64,000 nucleotides of DNA from the NCBI RefSeq assembly GCF_004804335.1, contig NZ_SRXY01000001.1:620001-684000 (forward strand), read 5' to 3'. The translations under genes and the position numbers were made by a program. The notes beneath the pieces were generated by a model. The model searched no databases. It saw only the letters and a program-made list of their open reading frames with translations, and had not been told where the DNA came from. The stretch is from Pacificoceanicola onchidii. GTDB lineage: Bacteria > Pseudomonadota > Alphaproteobacteria > Rhodobacterales > Rhodobacteraceae. Shown here piece by piece: positions 9,518 to 17,689 of the stretch (position 1 is the first letter of the stretch; the number at the start of each line of letters is the position of its first letter).

Positions 9518-10606
9518 TCAGAGGGTTACGGCCTGCCCGGAAATTGCGGACAATTGCGCCGCCAAACCCATTCGAACCGCCCAGGCGCCATCATCAAGGC
9601 TCACCTCTGGATTGCCGTTTCCGCGGACCACCTCCAAAAAGCGCATATGCTGATAAAACGTCGATCCATTGTGATCGCCCGCCTCCAGAAGCGCTGCTTC
9701 CACGGGGATATCCACTGCCTGTGGCCCCTTGGGATGGCGCGGGCTGACAATCACCTGAGAGGTCGGCGGCGCGCCGAGATGCGTTGGCCAGAACCGGCCC
9801 GGACCCGGCACAAAAGCTTCGATCTTGCCCGCAGGCCCCACGGCCGAAAGCTCCTCCTGGTAACGCGCGCCTTCGGCGTACATGCACAGTTCCAGCATGG
9901 CGCGCGCGCCAGAGGCGAAATCGACGATCACGTAACCGCTGTCCCAGATATCCGGGGTCTCACCTTCGTAGGTTTCGTCCAGATGGTTCACCACCTGCCC
10001 GGCGCTCGCCATGATCCGCACCGGATCGGAGCGCAGCACCAACCGCATCAAATCAAAGAAGTGACAGCACTTTTCAACCAGCGTCCCGCCGGTGTTGCGG
10101 TTGAAACGGTTCCAGTCGCCAACCTTTGGCAGGAACGGAAACCGGTGCTCGCGGATCGAGAACATGGTTACACCGCCGGTCGCGCGCTCCATTTGCTCCA
10201 GGAACGTCGCGACGGGGGGCATGTAGCGGTATTCCATCGCCACCCAGATCGGCGCGGGGTATTCCGCCTTGAGGGCCTCCAACTCCTCACCCTGCTCCGG
10301 ACTGGTATAAAGCGGCTTTTCCATGAGAATGGGCATTGGCCGAACAGCTGCAATTTCCGCCAGCTGTGCGACATGCAGATGGTTCGGACTTGCCACCAGC
10401 AGACAATGCAAATCCGTATCGGAAAGCAAATCGGCGATGGAACGGCACAGTCGCGCGTTTGGCGCAATCGCCTTGGCCGCGTTCGCCATCAGCTCGTTCG
10501 GCTCAAAGATCGCCGAGACTCGCGCACCGGGCAGCAGGGCAATGTTGCGCAGGTGCTCCTGCCCCATCATGCCGCACCCGATCACACCGTAGTTTATGAT
10601 GTCCAT
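9518..10606 (-). CDS. Gfo/Idh/MocA-family NAD(P) oxidoreductase
   Basis: 362 residues, typical family length. The N-terminal Rossmann domain shows GCGMMG at 10-15, SPNHLH at 73-78 and the family's EKP at 96-98. The C-terminal half has GGTLVEKCCHFFD (about 173-185), matching the GG-x-H-x-x-D catalytic region with His182 and Asp185. Such proteins oxidise or reduce sugars and inositols, and some are NAD-dependent glycosidases. It follows the GntR gene by 27 bases and shares its divergent promoter region with the monooxygenase operon. In a sulfoquinovose setting it could be an NAD-dependent sulfoquinovosidase (GH188-like) or a sugar dehydrogenase; the sequence alone does not decide. Confidence 0.85.
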   Translation of the reverse strand: MDIINYGVIGCGMMGQEHLRNIALLPGARVSAIFEPNELMANAAKAIAPNARLCRSIADLLSDTDLHCLLVASPNHLHVAQLAEIAAVRPMPILMEKPLYTSPEQGEELEALKAEYPAPIWVAMEYRYMPPVATFLEQMERATGGVTMFSIREHRFPFLPKVGDWNRFNRNTGGTLVEKCCHFFDLMRLVLRSDPVRIMASAGQVVNHLDETYEGETPDIWDSGYVIVDFASGARAMLELCMYAEGARYQEELSAVGPAGKIEAFVPGPGRFWPTHLGAPPTSQVIVSPRHPKGPQAVDIPVEAALLEAGDHNGSTFYQHMRFLEVVRGNGNPEVSLDDGAWAVRMGLAAQLSAISGQAVTL

Positions 10607-10633
10607 AAAAAGGCCCTCCCAAGGCCCTGCACC

Positions 10634-11335
10634 TCAGGCGAGGCGCGAGACGTACCGAGCGACGTCCGTATTGATCCAGTTGAGCGAGACTTCCGCCCGC
10701 GCACCATCCTGCCCCCAGCTGATCCGCTGGGCCTGCAAGGTGTTGGTGCCGGGCTGAACCCCGAATTCCGTCGGCGCCCATTCCGGCACGGGCGCCATCC
10801 CAAGCGCATCTTCTGCGCGCGTGATCCAAAGGTTGAGCGCTTCTCGATAGAAGAGATAAAGCGACTCGCGAAGGTCTTCTGCAGCAATAGAGTCCGCATG
10901 ACTTCCGTCGAGCCAGATCTCTTCAAGAACCGCGGGAATGCCGTTCAGCCGCCGCAGCCGCCGAATACGGTGTCCTACACTTGATGTTCCAAAGGACGGC
11001 AGTCCGTCAGGTTTTTGCAACCGGTCCACTGACAGGAGCTCTGCCGTGGGAAGACCGCCACCCTCTACCAGCTCCACGCGAAAAAACGCATAGACTGCGG
11101 GCGCGTCACGCCGGGCGCGGACATAGTTCCCGGACCCTTGAACGCGCTCAAGCATTCCCTTTTCGGTCAAATCTTTCAGGGCCTTACGCAAAGTGCCGAC
11201 ACTGGTGGACAATTGCTCGGCCATCTCGCGTTCCGGCGGCAGACGTTCACCGTCCACCAATCGTCCGGCATGAATGTCCCGGATCAGCATTTCGCTGATC
11301 TGGACATAGAGCGGCAGGGCGTGGCGGTTGGTCAT
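10634..11335 (-). CDS. GntR-family (HutC/UTRA) transcriptional regulator
   Basis: 233 residues. The N-terminal winged helix-turn-helix (about 1-72) has the family's LPPEREMAEQLSTS and GTLRKAL features. The C-terminal UTRA ligand domain (about 85-230) includes the GIPAVLEEIWLDG segment. It is divergent from the monooxygenase operon with 84 bases between start codons, so it probably represses both directions until a sugar-like effector binds. The gap holds a perfect inverted repeat (11364-11377) and an additional half-site. Confidence 0.9.
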   Translation of the reverse strand: MTNRHALPLYVQISEMLIRDIHAGRLVDGERLPPEREMAEQLSTSVGTLRKALKDLTEKGMLERVQGSGNYVRARRDAPAVYAFFRVELVEGGGLPTAELLSVDRLQKPDGLPSFGTSSVGHRIRRLRRLNGIPAVLEEIWLDGSHADSIAAEDLRESLYLFYREALNLWITRAEDALGMAPVPEWAPTEFGVQPGTNTLQAQRISWGQDGARAEVSLNWINTDVARYVSRLA

Positions 11336-11352
11336 GGGGGCTCAACAAAAAA

Positions 11353-11377
11353 TTGATACACCATTGATCTACATCAA
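11353..11377. promoter_or_regulatory. candidate GntR operator between divergent operons
   Basis: TTGAT (11364-11368) and ATCAA (11373-11377) flank the 4-base spacer CTAC as a perfect inverted repeat. A further TTGAT lies at 11353-11357. The site is centred between the regulator start (11335) and the monooxygenase start (11420). TTGATA at 11353 could also serve as a -35 for the rightward operon. Operator function is inferred from position and symmetry. Confidence 0.5.
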
Positions 11378-11419
11378 ATCAGATGCTACGCAAGAGAAAA
11401 TGCATTGCAGAGGCATGTT

Positions 11420-12574
11420 ATGACAGTCGTCCCCATCACCTCCCCGGATCTCGACGCAGCTGAGGTTTCCTGGTTCGCCTCGCTGTGCTCGGACGACTAT
11501 GAATTTCTCGGGGTTCCGGAAGGCCGCCTGCGCTCTTCCTTTGCCCATTGCTCGGGCATCGTGAAAGAGGCTGAAGCGCAGGGTTTTCGCAACATTCTCT
11601 GCCCGTCTTCCTACCAGGTGGGGCAAGACACGCTGAGCTTTGTCGCAGGTTGCGCGCCCATTACGGACAAGATCAACATGCTGGCCGCTGTTCGTTGCGG
11701 CGAGATGCAGCCGATCATGCTTGCCCGGACCATCGCAACGCTTGATCATATGCTCGAAGGGCGGCTGACGGTGAACATCATTTCGTCGGACTTCCCCGGC
11801 GAAAAAGCCGAAAGCGCGTTCCGCTATCAACGCTCGCGCGAGGTTGTGGAGATTCTCAAAAAGGCCTGGACCCAAGGCGAGATCAATCATCAGGGTGAGG
11901 TTTACAACTTCGAAGGGCTGACCACCGATCCGGCTGTGCCTTATCAGACAGGCGGGCCTTTGCTGTATTTTGGCGGCTATTCTCCGGATGCTCTCGAGCT
12001 TTGCGGCCAACACTGTGATGTTTACCTGATGTGGCCCGAGACCAAGGACATGCTCGCCCAGCGCATGACCGCCGTAAACGCCGTGGCCGAAAGATATAAC
12101 CGGACGCTCGATTACGGCCTGCGCGTTCATGTCATCGTGCGCGATACAGAAGCCGAAGCCCGCGAATGGGCGCAGCACATTGTCTCGAAGCTCGATGACG
12201 AACAAGGCAAGGCGATCCGAGAGCGTGCGCTCGATTCCGGTTCGCTTGGCGTGTCCCATCAGGCCAAGAACCGCGAACTTGCGGACATGGATGGCTTTAT
12301 CGAGCCGAACCTCTGGACTGGTGTGGGACGCGCGCGCTCTGGCTGCGGCGCGGCGCTTGTTGGCTCCACCGATCAGGTGCTGTCCAAGCTCGAGGAGTAT
12401 CAGAAGATGGGCATCCGTGCCTTCATCCTGTCCGGCTATCCGCACATCGACGAGTGCAAGCATTTCGGCAGCCGCGTTCTGCCCCAGATGAAAACCTGCT
12501 CGCTGCCCGAAGCCTACGGCCGCGTGCCAGCTCAAACACCTATGACGCCGCTTGGCGCAGGAGACCGCAAGTAA
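11420..12574 (+). CDS. smoC: LLM-class flavin-dependent monooxygenase, probable sulfoquinovose monooxygenase
   Basis: 384-residue luciferase-like monooxygenase of the SsuD/SmoC type. It would use reduced FMN and O2 to cleave the C-S bond of a sulfonate, releasing sulfite. Seen: NILCPSSYQ (substrate loop), LLM-type AAVRCGEMQP, GRLTVNIISSD, YFGGYSPDA, GRARSGCGAALVG and ILSGYPHIDE near the C-terminus. The ATG at 11420 is preferred over an upstream TTG because CAGAGG lies 6 bases before it. Its stop overlaps the next ATG (TAATG). The neighbouring aldo/keto reductase and flavin reductase match the smoC-smoB-smoA set. Other alkanesulfonates remain possible substrates. Confidence 0.72.
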   Translation: MTVVPITSPDLDAAEVSWFASLCSDDYEFLGVPEGRLRSSFAHCSGIVKEAEAQGFRNILCPSSYQVGQDTLSFVAGCAPITDKINMLAAVRCGEMQPIMLARTIATLDHMLEGRLTVNIISSDFPGEKAESAFRYQRSREVVEILKKAWTQGEINHQGEVYNFEGLTTDPAVPYQTGGPLLYFGGYSPDALELCGQHCDVYLMWPETKDMLAQRMTAVNAVAERYNRTLDYGLRVHVIVRDTEAEAREWAQHIVSKLDDEQGKAIRERALDSGSLGVSHQAKNRELADMDGFIEPNLWTGVGRARSGCGAALVGSTDQVLSKLEEYQKMGIRAFILSGYPHIDECKHFGSRVLPQMKTCSLPEAYGRVPAQTPMTPLGAGDRK

Positions 12575-13461
12575 TGCAGCGCATCCGCCTGAACGATTCC
12601 CTTGAAATGAGCCGCCTTGTCTACGGCATGTGGCGCATTGGCGACGATGAAAACACCGCCCCAGAGCATGTCCGGGCAAAGATCGACGCCTGCCTTGATC
12701 AGGGCATCACCACCATGGATCAGGCCGACATCTATGGCGGCTATGAAGCCGAGGAGATCCTCGGCAACGCGCTGACCCCAGCCTTGCGGGACAAGATCGA
12801 GATAGTCACGAAGTGCGATATCATTGCGCCCGCAGGCCGCTACGCGGACAAGCGGGTGAAGTACTACGACACGTCTCGCGCCCATATCGAAGCCTCTGTC
12901 GAGCATTCGTTGCGCCTGATGAAGACGGACCGGATTGACCTTCTGCTCATCCACCGTCCGGATCCGATGATGGATCACCTCGAAACCGGTGCGGCGTTGG
13001 ATGATCTCGTCAGTTCCGGCAAGGTGCGTGCGGTAGGCGTGTCCAACTTCCGACCCTGGGACTGGAAACTGCTGCAATCGGCAATGAAAACGCAACTGGT
13101 CACCAACCAGATCGAAATCAGTTTGCTGAACCACGCGCCGCTCACCAACGGCGACGTCGCATTCCATCAAATGCAGGACAACGCCATCATGGCATGGTCC
13201 CCGCTGGGCGGCGGCGCATTGTTCGAAGACACAAACGCTGGACTTCGCGCCAGGCTTTCGGAAATTGGCAATAGTTTTGGCGTAGATGATGCGGCAGTGG
13301 CTGTTGCTTGGCTCTTGGCACACCCGGCGCGCATCCTACCTGTTCTCGGAACGAACAACCTCGACAGGATCGCCCGGATTGGCGATGCTGCAAAGGTGAA
13401 AATCGACCGGGAAACATGGTATGAACTGTATACCGAGGCGCTTGGCCATGAAGTCCCGTAA
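12574..13461 (+). CDS. smoB: aldo/keto reductase, probable 6-oxoglucose reductase
   Basis: 295 residues, a TIM-barrel AKR of the YdhF/SmoB type. The catalytic tetrad is visible as Asp49, Tyr54, Lys80 and His127 (MDQADIYGGY, IVTKCD, LLLIHRPDP); the NADPH side has GVSNFRPWD and GTNNLDR. In the oxidative sulfoquinovose pathway this enzyme reduces 6-dehydroglucose, made by the monooxygenase, to glucose. The start was set at MQRIRLND because its ATG overlaps the monooxygenase stop; a longer frame would lie inside that gene. It ends 21 bases before the flavin reductase. Confidence 0.75.
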   Translation: MQRIRLNDSLEMSRLVYGMWRIGDDENTAPEHVRAKIDACLDQGITTMDQADIYGGYEAEEILGNALTPALRDKIEIVTKCDIIAPAGRYADKRVKYYDTSRAHIEASVEHSLRLMKTDRIDLLLIHRPDPMMDHLETGAALDDLVSSGKVRAVGVSNFRPWDWKLLQSAMKTQLVTNQIEISLLNHAPLTNGDVAFHQMQDNAIMAWSPLGGGALFEDTNAGLRARLSEIGNSFGVDDAAVAVAWLLAHPARILPVLGTNNLDRIARIGDAAKVKIDRETWYELYTEALGHEVP

Positions 13462-13482
13462 CGCCACAGCTTCGGTGAGGCC

Positions 13483-13989
13483 ATGAACGCATTGACCAAA
13501 ACCTTTGACCCTGCACAGGTCGACAACCGCGCGTTTCGCGAAGCGCTCGGTCGCTTCGGCACCGGTGTCACCGTGATCACCTGTGAGACTGGCACCGGGC
13601 CGCTCGGGATCACGGCCAACAGTTTCTCAAGCCTGTCGCTTGATCCGCCTTTGGTGATGTGGGCCCCGGCCAAGAATTCATCGCGCTATCCGTTTTTCAT
13701 GGCAACGCAGCGCTTTGCCATTCACGTGATCGCGCAGGACACCGCAGAGATCTGCTCTGCCTTTGCCCGTGATGGCGATGCGTTTGACCAGTTTGATTGG
13801 GAGCGCAACGACTACGGGGTGCCAATTCTGAACAATTGCCTGTCCCGCTTTGAATGCGTGACCCACGCCACCCACGACGGCGGCGATCATTCGATCGTTG
13901 TAGGACGGGTCGAGCGTGTCACCACCGGGGACGGCGCGCCGCTGCTCTTCTTCGGGGGAGACTACGGAGGCTTTGAAAAGACGTCATAA
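13483..13989 (+). CDS. smoA: flavin reductase supplying the LLM monooxygenase
   Basis: 168-residue flavin reductase-like (split-barrel) protein. It begins with the family's FREALGRFGTGVTVITC region and has GITANSFSSLSLDPPL, the flavin-binding loop, then HVIAQD and the C-terminal LLFFGGDYGGF. It would reduce FMN with NAD(P)H and pass it to the monooxygenase two genes upstream. GTGAGG precedes the ATG as a ribosome site. It is co-directional with the monooxygenase and reductase genes, and the TRAP genes follow after 55 bases. Confidence 0.78.
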   Translation: MNALTKTFDPAQVDNRAFREALGRFGTGVTVITCETGTGPLGITANSFSSLSLDPPLVMWAPAKNSSRYPFFMATQRFAIHVIAQDTAEICSAFARDGDAFDQFDWERNDYGVPILNNCLSRFECVTHATHDGGDHSIVVGRVERVTTGDGAPLLFFGGDYGGFEKTS

Positions 13990-14044
13990 ACCGCCCCTAT
14001 AGACGCGGCAAACGTGCGCGGGGCTCAATGGGAGGGAAAGGCCA

Positions 14045-14629
14045 ATGGCCGTATTGCTGGCGCTCTTGCGCCCGCTTCAATGGGTGAACGATCTTGTGCT
14101 CAAGATCGGCCGCTCCATTGCGACCATCGCCATCGGGCTGATGGTTGTCTGCATCCTTGTGCAGGTGTTTTTCCGCTACGTGCTGAACAACGCGCTGCCC
14201 TGGCCGGAAGAAGCGGCGCGTTTCCTCATGCTCTGGATGACGGGCCTGATCGCGCCCAGCGCTTACCGCCGCGGCGGATTTGTGGCCATCGACATGCTCT
14301 TGATGATGTTGCCGCGGACGGTTGGGGCCCTGTTGAGCCTTTTGCTGCTGCTGCTCTCCGGGCTGGTTCTCGTGATGGGCCTGCAACTGGGGGTCAAACA
14401 CATCAACTCCGGTTGGCTCTTTGCCTCGTCGACGCTCTACCTGCCGCTCGAACTGATTGGCCAGAAGGGTTTCAAGATCAAGCTCGCATGGATGTACATG
14501 AGCCTCTACGTGGGCCTCTGGCTGCTGCTCATGGTCAATATCGAGCTGGTGCTGCGCGCACTCATCGAACTGTTCGGCGGCAAAGACCGCCTGCGCCCTC
14601 TCATTGATGAAGACTTGGTGGTGGAATAA
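14045..14629 (+). CDS. TRAP transporter small permease (DctQ type)
   Basis: 194 residues with four predicted membrane helices (about 23-45, 60-78, 98-122 and 155-178), the usual DctQ plan. The motif RYVLNNALPWPEEAARFLM is characteristic of the family. GGGAGGGAAAGG precedes the ATG. Its stop overlaps the large-permease ATG (TAATG). With the large permease and the binding protein it would import a sulfonated or sugar-acid substrate using a sodium gradient. Confidence 0.9.
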   Translation: MAVLLALLRPLQWVNDLVLKIGRSIATIAIGLMVVCILVQVFFRYVLNNALPWPEEAARFLMLWMTGLIAPSAYRRGGFVAIDMLLMMLPRTVGALLSLLLLLLSGLVLVMGLQLGVKHINSGWLFASSTLYLPLELIGQKGFKIKLAWMYMSLYVGLWLLLMVNIELVLRALIELFGGKDRLRPLIDEDLVVE

Positions 14630-15918
14630 TGCTGGTCTGGTTTCTTCCCCTCTTTCTGCTCTTCCTGATGATCGGCCTGCCGGTCTTCTTCGGCATGCTT
14701 GCGGCCCCCGGCTTATTGCTCTGGCTCAATGGACAGGAGCGCGACCTGTCGCTGCTTTACCGCAATGTCTACAACGGCATGGACAGCTTTCCGCTGATGG
14801 CGATCCCCTTTTTTATGCTCGCGGGCGAGCTGATGAACCGGGGCGGGATCACCACCCGACTTGTTGAGTTTTCTCAAGCTTTGATGGGGCACCTGCGCGG
14901 TGGGCTGGCCCATGTGAACATTCTGTCTTCCATGCTTTTTGCGGGCCTGTCCGGCTCTGCCGTGGCAGACACGTCCGCGCTTGGCTCCATGTTGATCCCG
15001 GCGATGGAAAAAGAAGGGTACACCCGGCGTTTCGCAGCCGCGATCACGGCGGCCAGCTCCGTCATCGGCCCGATCATCCCGCCATCCGGTATCATGATCA
15101 TTTACGCCTATGTCATGGGGGAAAGCGTGGCTGCGCTGTTCCTAGCCGGCATTGTGCCGGGCATTCTCGTGGGCGTGGGCCTGATGCTGGCCGTCAAGCT
15201 CATGGCGGACCGCTATAACTTCCCGGCCTCCCGCTCGAAAGCCACTTGGGGCGAACGCGGGCAGGCCTCGCTCAAGGCGTTCTTTCCGCTGCTGACCCCG
15301 GTGATCATTCTCGGCGGTATCCTTGGCGGGGTGTTTACACCGACCGAAGCGGCCGCGATCGCCGTCGCCTATGCCATCGTGATCGGCATGTTCGTCCTGC
15401 GCACCCTGCGCCCCGCGGACCTGCCCGATGTTTTCATGCGCGCCGCCATGACCAGCGCCACGGTGCTGCTGCTCGTGGGTGCGGCGATGGCCTTCAAAAC
15501 GGTTGTCTCGCTCAGCCATGCGCCGGAGACCCTCGCGGCCTTTATCCTGTCGCTTTCGGAGAACCCGCTGATCCTGCTGTTCCTGATCAACCTGCTGCTG
15601 TTCATCGTCGGCATGTTCCTTGATGCAGGACCTGCGATCATCATTCTGGGGCCGATCCTTGCGCCGATCTTCACCGATCTCGGGATTGATCCGATCCACT
15701 TCGCCATCATCATGAGTGTCAACCTGACCGTCGGCCTTGCAACACCACCCATGGGTCTTGTTCTGTTCGTGGCCTCTTCGGTGTCTGGCGAGAAGGTTGA
15801 AACCATTGCCAAGGCGATCCTGCCCTTCCTTTTGGTGGAGGTGTTGGTGATCTTCCTGATCACCTTTGTTCCGGAAATATCCATGACCGTTCCCCGATTG
15901 ACGGGGTTTGCCGACTAG
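14629..15918 (+). CDS. TRAP transporter large permease (DctM type)
   Basis: 429 residues, an almost entirely hydrophobic 12-13 helix protein. DctM hallmarks include NGMDSFPLMAIPFFMLAGEL, GSAVADTSALG, GPIIPPSGIMIIYAY and NLTVGLATPPMG. It is the sodium-coupled transport subunit. It overlaps the small permease gene by one base and is followed by an 85-base gap containing a GC-rich palindrome before the binding-protein gene. Confidence 0.93.
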   Translation: MLVWFLPLFLLFLMIGLPVFFGMLAAPGLLLWLNGQERDLSLLYRNVYNGMDSFPLMAIPFFMLAGELMNRGGITTRLVEFSQALMGHLRGGLAHVNILSSMLFAGLSGSAVADTSALGSMLIPAMEKEGYTRRFAAAITAASSVIGPIIPPSGIMIIYAYVMGESVAALFLAGIVPGILVGVGLMLAVKLMADRYNFPASRSKATWGERGQASLKAFFPLLTPVIILGGILGGVFTPTEAAAIAVAYAIVIGMFVLRTLRPADLPDVFMRAAMTSATVLLLVGAAMAFKTVVSLSHAPETLAAFILSLSENPLILLFLINLLLFIVGMFLDAGPAIIILGPILAPIFTDLGIDPIHFAIIMSVNLTVGLATPPMGLVLFVASSVSGEKVETIAKAILPFLLVEVLVIFLITFVPEISMTVPRLTGFAD

Positions 15919-15919
15919 G

Positions 15920-15943
15920 GGCCGGGGCAGAGCCCCGGCCTAC
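15920..15943. repeat. REP-like palindrome
   Basis: GGCCGGGGC and GCCCCGGCC are perfect arms around AGA, followed by TAC. The arms and trailing TAC match two related palindromes at 58969-59028, so it seems to belong to a small dispersed family. It lies between the two TRAP genes and may stabilise the upstream message or reduce readthrough. Confidence 0.55.
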
Positions 15944-16003
15944 AAGACCGTTACACGACGCGGCTAAAGCCGTTCACAAGAGACTACAACAGGGAGAAGA
16001 CCA

Positions 16004-17062
16004 ATGATTAAACATCTGACCAAAGCCGCCATGACAGCGGCGCTTCTGGCCGGAAGCGCCATGAGCGTTGCGGCGCAGGACATCACCATTCGCGCGACGG
16101 CGAACTCCAACGAGAACGATGAAGACTATGACGGCCTGGTGGTCTTCAAGGACTATGTCGAAAAAGCCTCCAACGGGGCCATCGCGGTTGAGCTGTTCAT
16201 CGGCACCCAGCTCTGCTCCGGCGGCGCGGAATGCCTGCAAGGCATCGCGGACGGCACGATTGACGTCTTCGTGACCACCTCCGGCGGCGCGGCGGGCATC
16301 TTCCCCTATGTGCAGGTTCTGGACCTGCCCTACCTGATGTCCGACGACCGTGTGGCCGAAACCGTTCTGGCCGGTGACTTTACCCGCACCATGCGCGAGA
16401 TGGCTCTGGCGGACAGCGGCGACACGATCCGCATCATGACCATCGGCAACACCGGCGGCTGGCGCAACTTCGCCAACACACAGCGCCGCGTGCAGATGCC
16501 GAGCGACCTTGCTGGCCTGAAGATTCGCACCGTGGTTGCCGATCTGCCGCAGGAACTGGTGAAATCGCTGGGCGCTTCCCCGACCCCAATCAGCTGGCCG
16601 GAACTGTTTACCTCGTTCCAGACCGGTGTGGTTGAAGGCTCCAAGAACGGCATCACCGACATCATGAACATGAAGTTCCCCGAAGCCGGTCTGAAGTACG
16701 TCACCCTCGACGGACACGCCTACATGGGCGCAATCTGGGTCATGAACAACGAGAAGTTCCTTGGCATGCCCGAAGACATGCGCCGCGTTGTGGTTGATGG
16801 CTTCTCCGCACTCCAGCAGGCCACCTTTGCCTCGCCGAAGCGCAAGTCGATCCAGGCCTACAGCGACTTCATTGCCGGTGGCGGCGATCTCTACGTGCCG
16901 ACCCCGGCCGAAAAGGAAGCCTTCCGTGACGCTGCAGCGCCCGTCTACGACTGGTTCAAGCAGAACGTGACCGGCGGCGAGAAGATCTTCAACGCCTTGA
17001 CCGACGCGGTCTCTTCTGCAGAAGCAGACCTCGCAAAGGCCTATGAAGCGGACCTGAACTGA
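16004..17062 (+). CDS. TRAP substrate-binding protein (DctP type)
   Basis: 352 residues with a Sec signal peptide cleaved near VAAQ (about 24). DctP features include GTQLCSGG/LQGIADGTID, the ligand-binding Arg175 within GLKIRT, and WPELFTSFQTGVVEGSKN. Cys71 and Cys77 are close enough to form a disulfide in the periplasm. GGGAGAAG precedes the start. In DctP proteins the conserved Arg pairs with an acidic group, usually a carboxylate; here the ligand could be a sulfonate or sulfoquinovosyl glycerol, inferred from neighbours only. Confidence 0.9.
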   Translation: MIKHLTKAAMTAALLAGSAMSVAAQDITIRATANSNENDEDYDGLVVFKDYVEKASNGAIAVELFIGTQLCSGGAECLQGIADGTIDVFVTTSGGAAGIFPYVQVLDLPYLMSDDRVAETVLAGDFTRTMREMALADSGDTIRIMTIGNTGGWRNFANTQRRVQMPSDLAGLKIRTVVADLPQELVKSLGASPTPISWPELFTSFQTGVVEGSKNGITDIMNMKFPEAGLKYVTLDGHAYMGAIWVMNNEKFLGMPEDMRRVVVDGFSALQQATFASPKRKSIQAYSDFIAGGGDLYVPTPAEKEAFRDAAAPVYDWFKQNVTGGEKIFNALTDAVSSAEADLAKAYEADLN

Positions 17063-17081
17063 TCCCGCTGACAAGAACAGC

Positions 17082-17115
17082 AAAGGCCGCCCGAGCAATC
17101 CGGCGGCCTTTTTCT
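17082..17115 (+). terminator. intrinsic terminator after the TRAP operon
   Basis: AAAGGCCGCC (17082-17091) pairs perfectly with GGCGGCCTTT (17102-17111) and is followed by TTTCT. It lies 20 bases past the binding-protein stop and closes the monooxygenase/TRAP operon. Confidence 0.85.
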
Positions 17116-17194
17116 AACCTGCCGTTTTCATGAGGAGATCCACGGCTGCGTCAAACAAGCCCGACCTTGCCAGACTCGCGCCCAGACCGCACAC

Positions 17195-17686
17195 TCACTG
17201 AAACGGAAACATCCACCCTTCGTAGTCATCGACAAGCTCATGCGCCTTTTCAATCTCGGCTTTGCTCATCTTCTTGACCACTTCCTCGACCGAAAGTGCC
17301 GCGTCGGGATCACCTCCGATGGTGCTAAGCCGATACCAGAGATAGGCGCGGACCAGATCAGGCGCGGGCATGCCGAGCCCAAGTTCGTAGTACCAGCCAA
17401 CACCCGATTGCGCACCCGCATGACCCTTCATCGCGCTGCGCAGGTACCAGTCAAAGGCGCGGATATGATCCTGCTCGACACCCAGCCCCAGCGCATACAT
17501 CACGCCGATCAGCTCTTCGGCATCGGCGTTGCCGGACTTGGCGAGCGGCAGCATCGCTTCTCGGGCTTCGGTAAACTTGCCGTCTTCCATCAGATCGCGC
17601 GCTTTTTCGATATTGATGCCAGCGCCAAGCGGCGTAGCAAGCACGAGCGCAACAAGCGCCGCAGCGAAGGTTTTGGACAGAGGCAT
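17195..17686 (-). CDS. secreted Sel1-repeat protein
   Basis: 163 residues. The signal peptide (about 1-22) has a hydrophobic core ALVALVLATPLGA. At least three Sel1-like TPR units follow: one at about 50-70, then GLGVEQDHIRAFDWYLRSA and GLGMPAPDLVRAYLWYRL. Such repeats bind other proteins in the periplasm. Its ATG is only 3 bases from the divergent GTG of the peroxidase gene, so each promoter must lie inside the other gene's 5' end. Partner unknown. Confidence 0.85.
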   Translation of the reverse strand: MPLSKTFAAALVALVLATPLGAGINIEKARDLMEDGKFTEAREAMLPLAKSGNADAEELIGVMYALGLGVEQDHIRAFDWYLRSAMKGHAGAQSGVGWYYELGLGMPAPDLVRAYLWYRLSTIGGDPDAALSVEEVVKKMSKAEIEKAHELVDDYEGWMFPFQ

Positions 17687-17689
17687 GTT

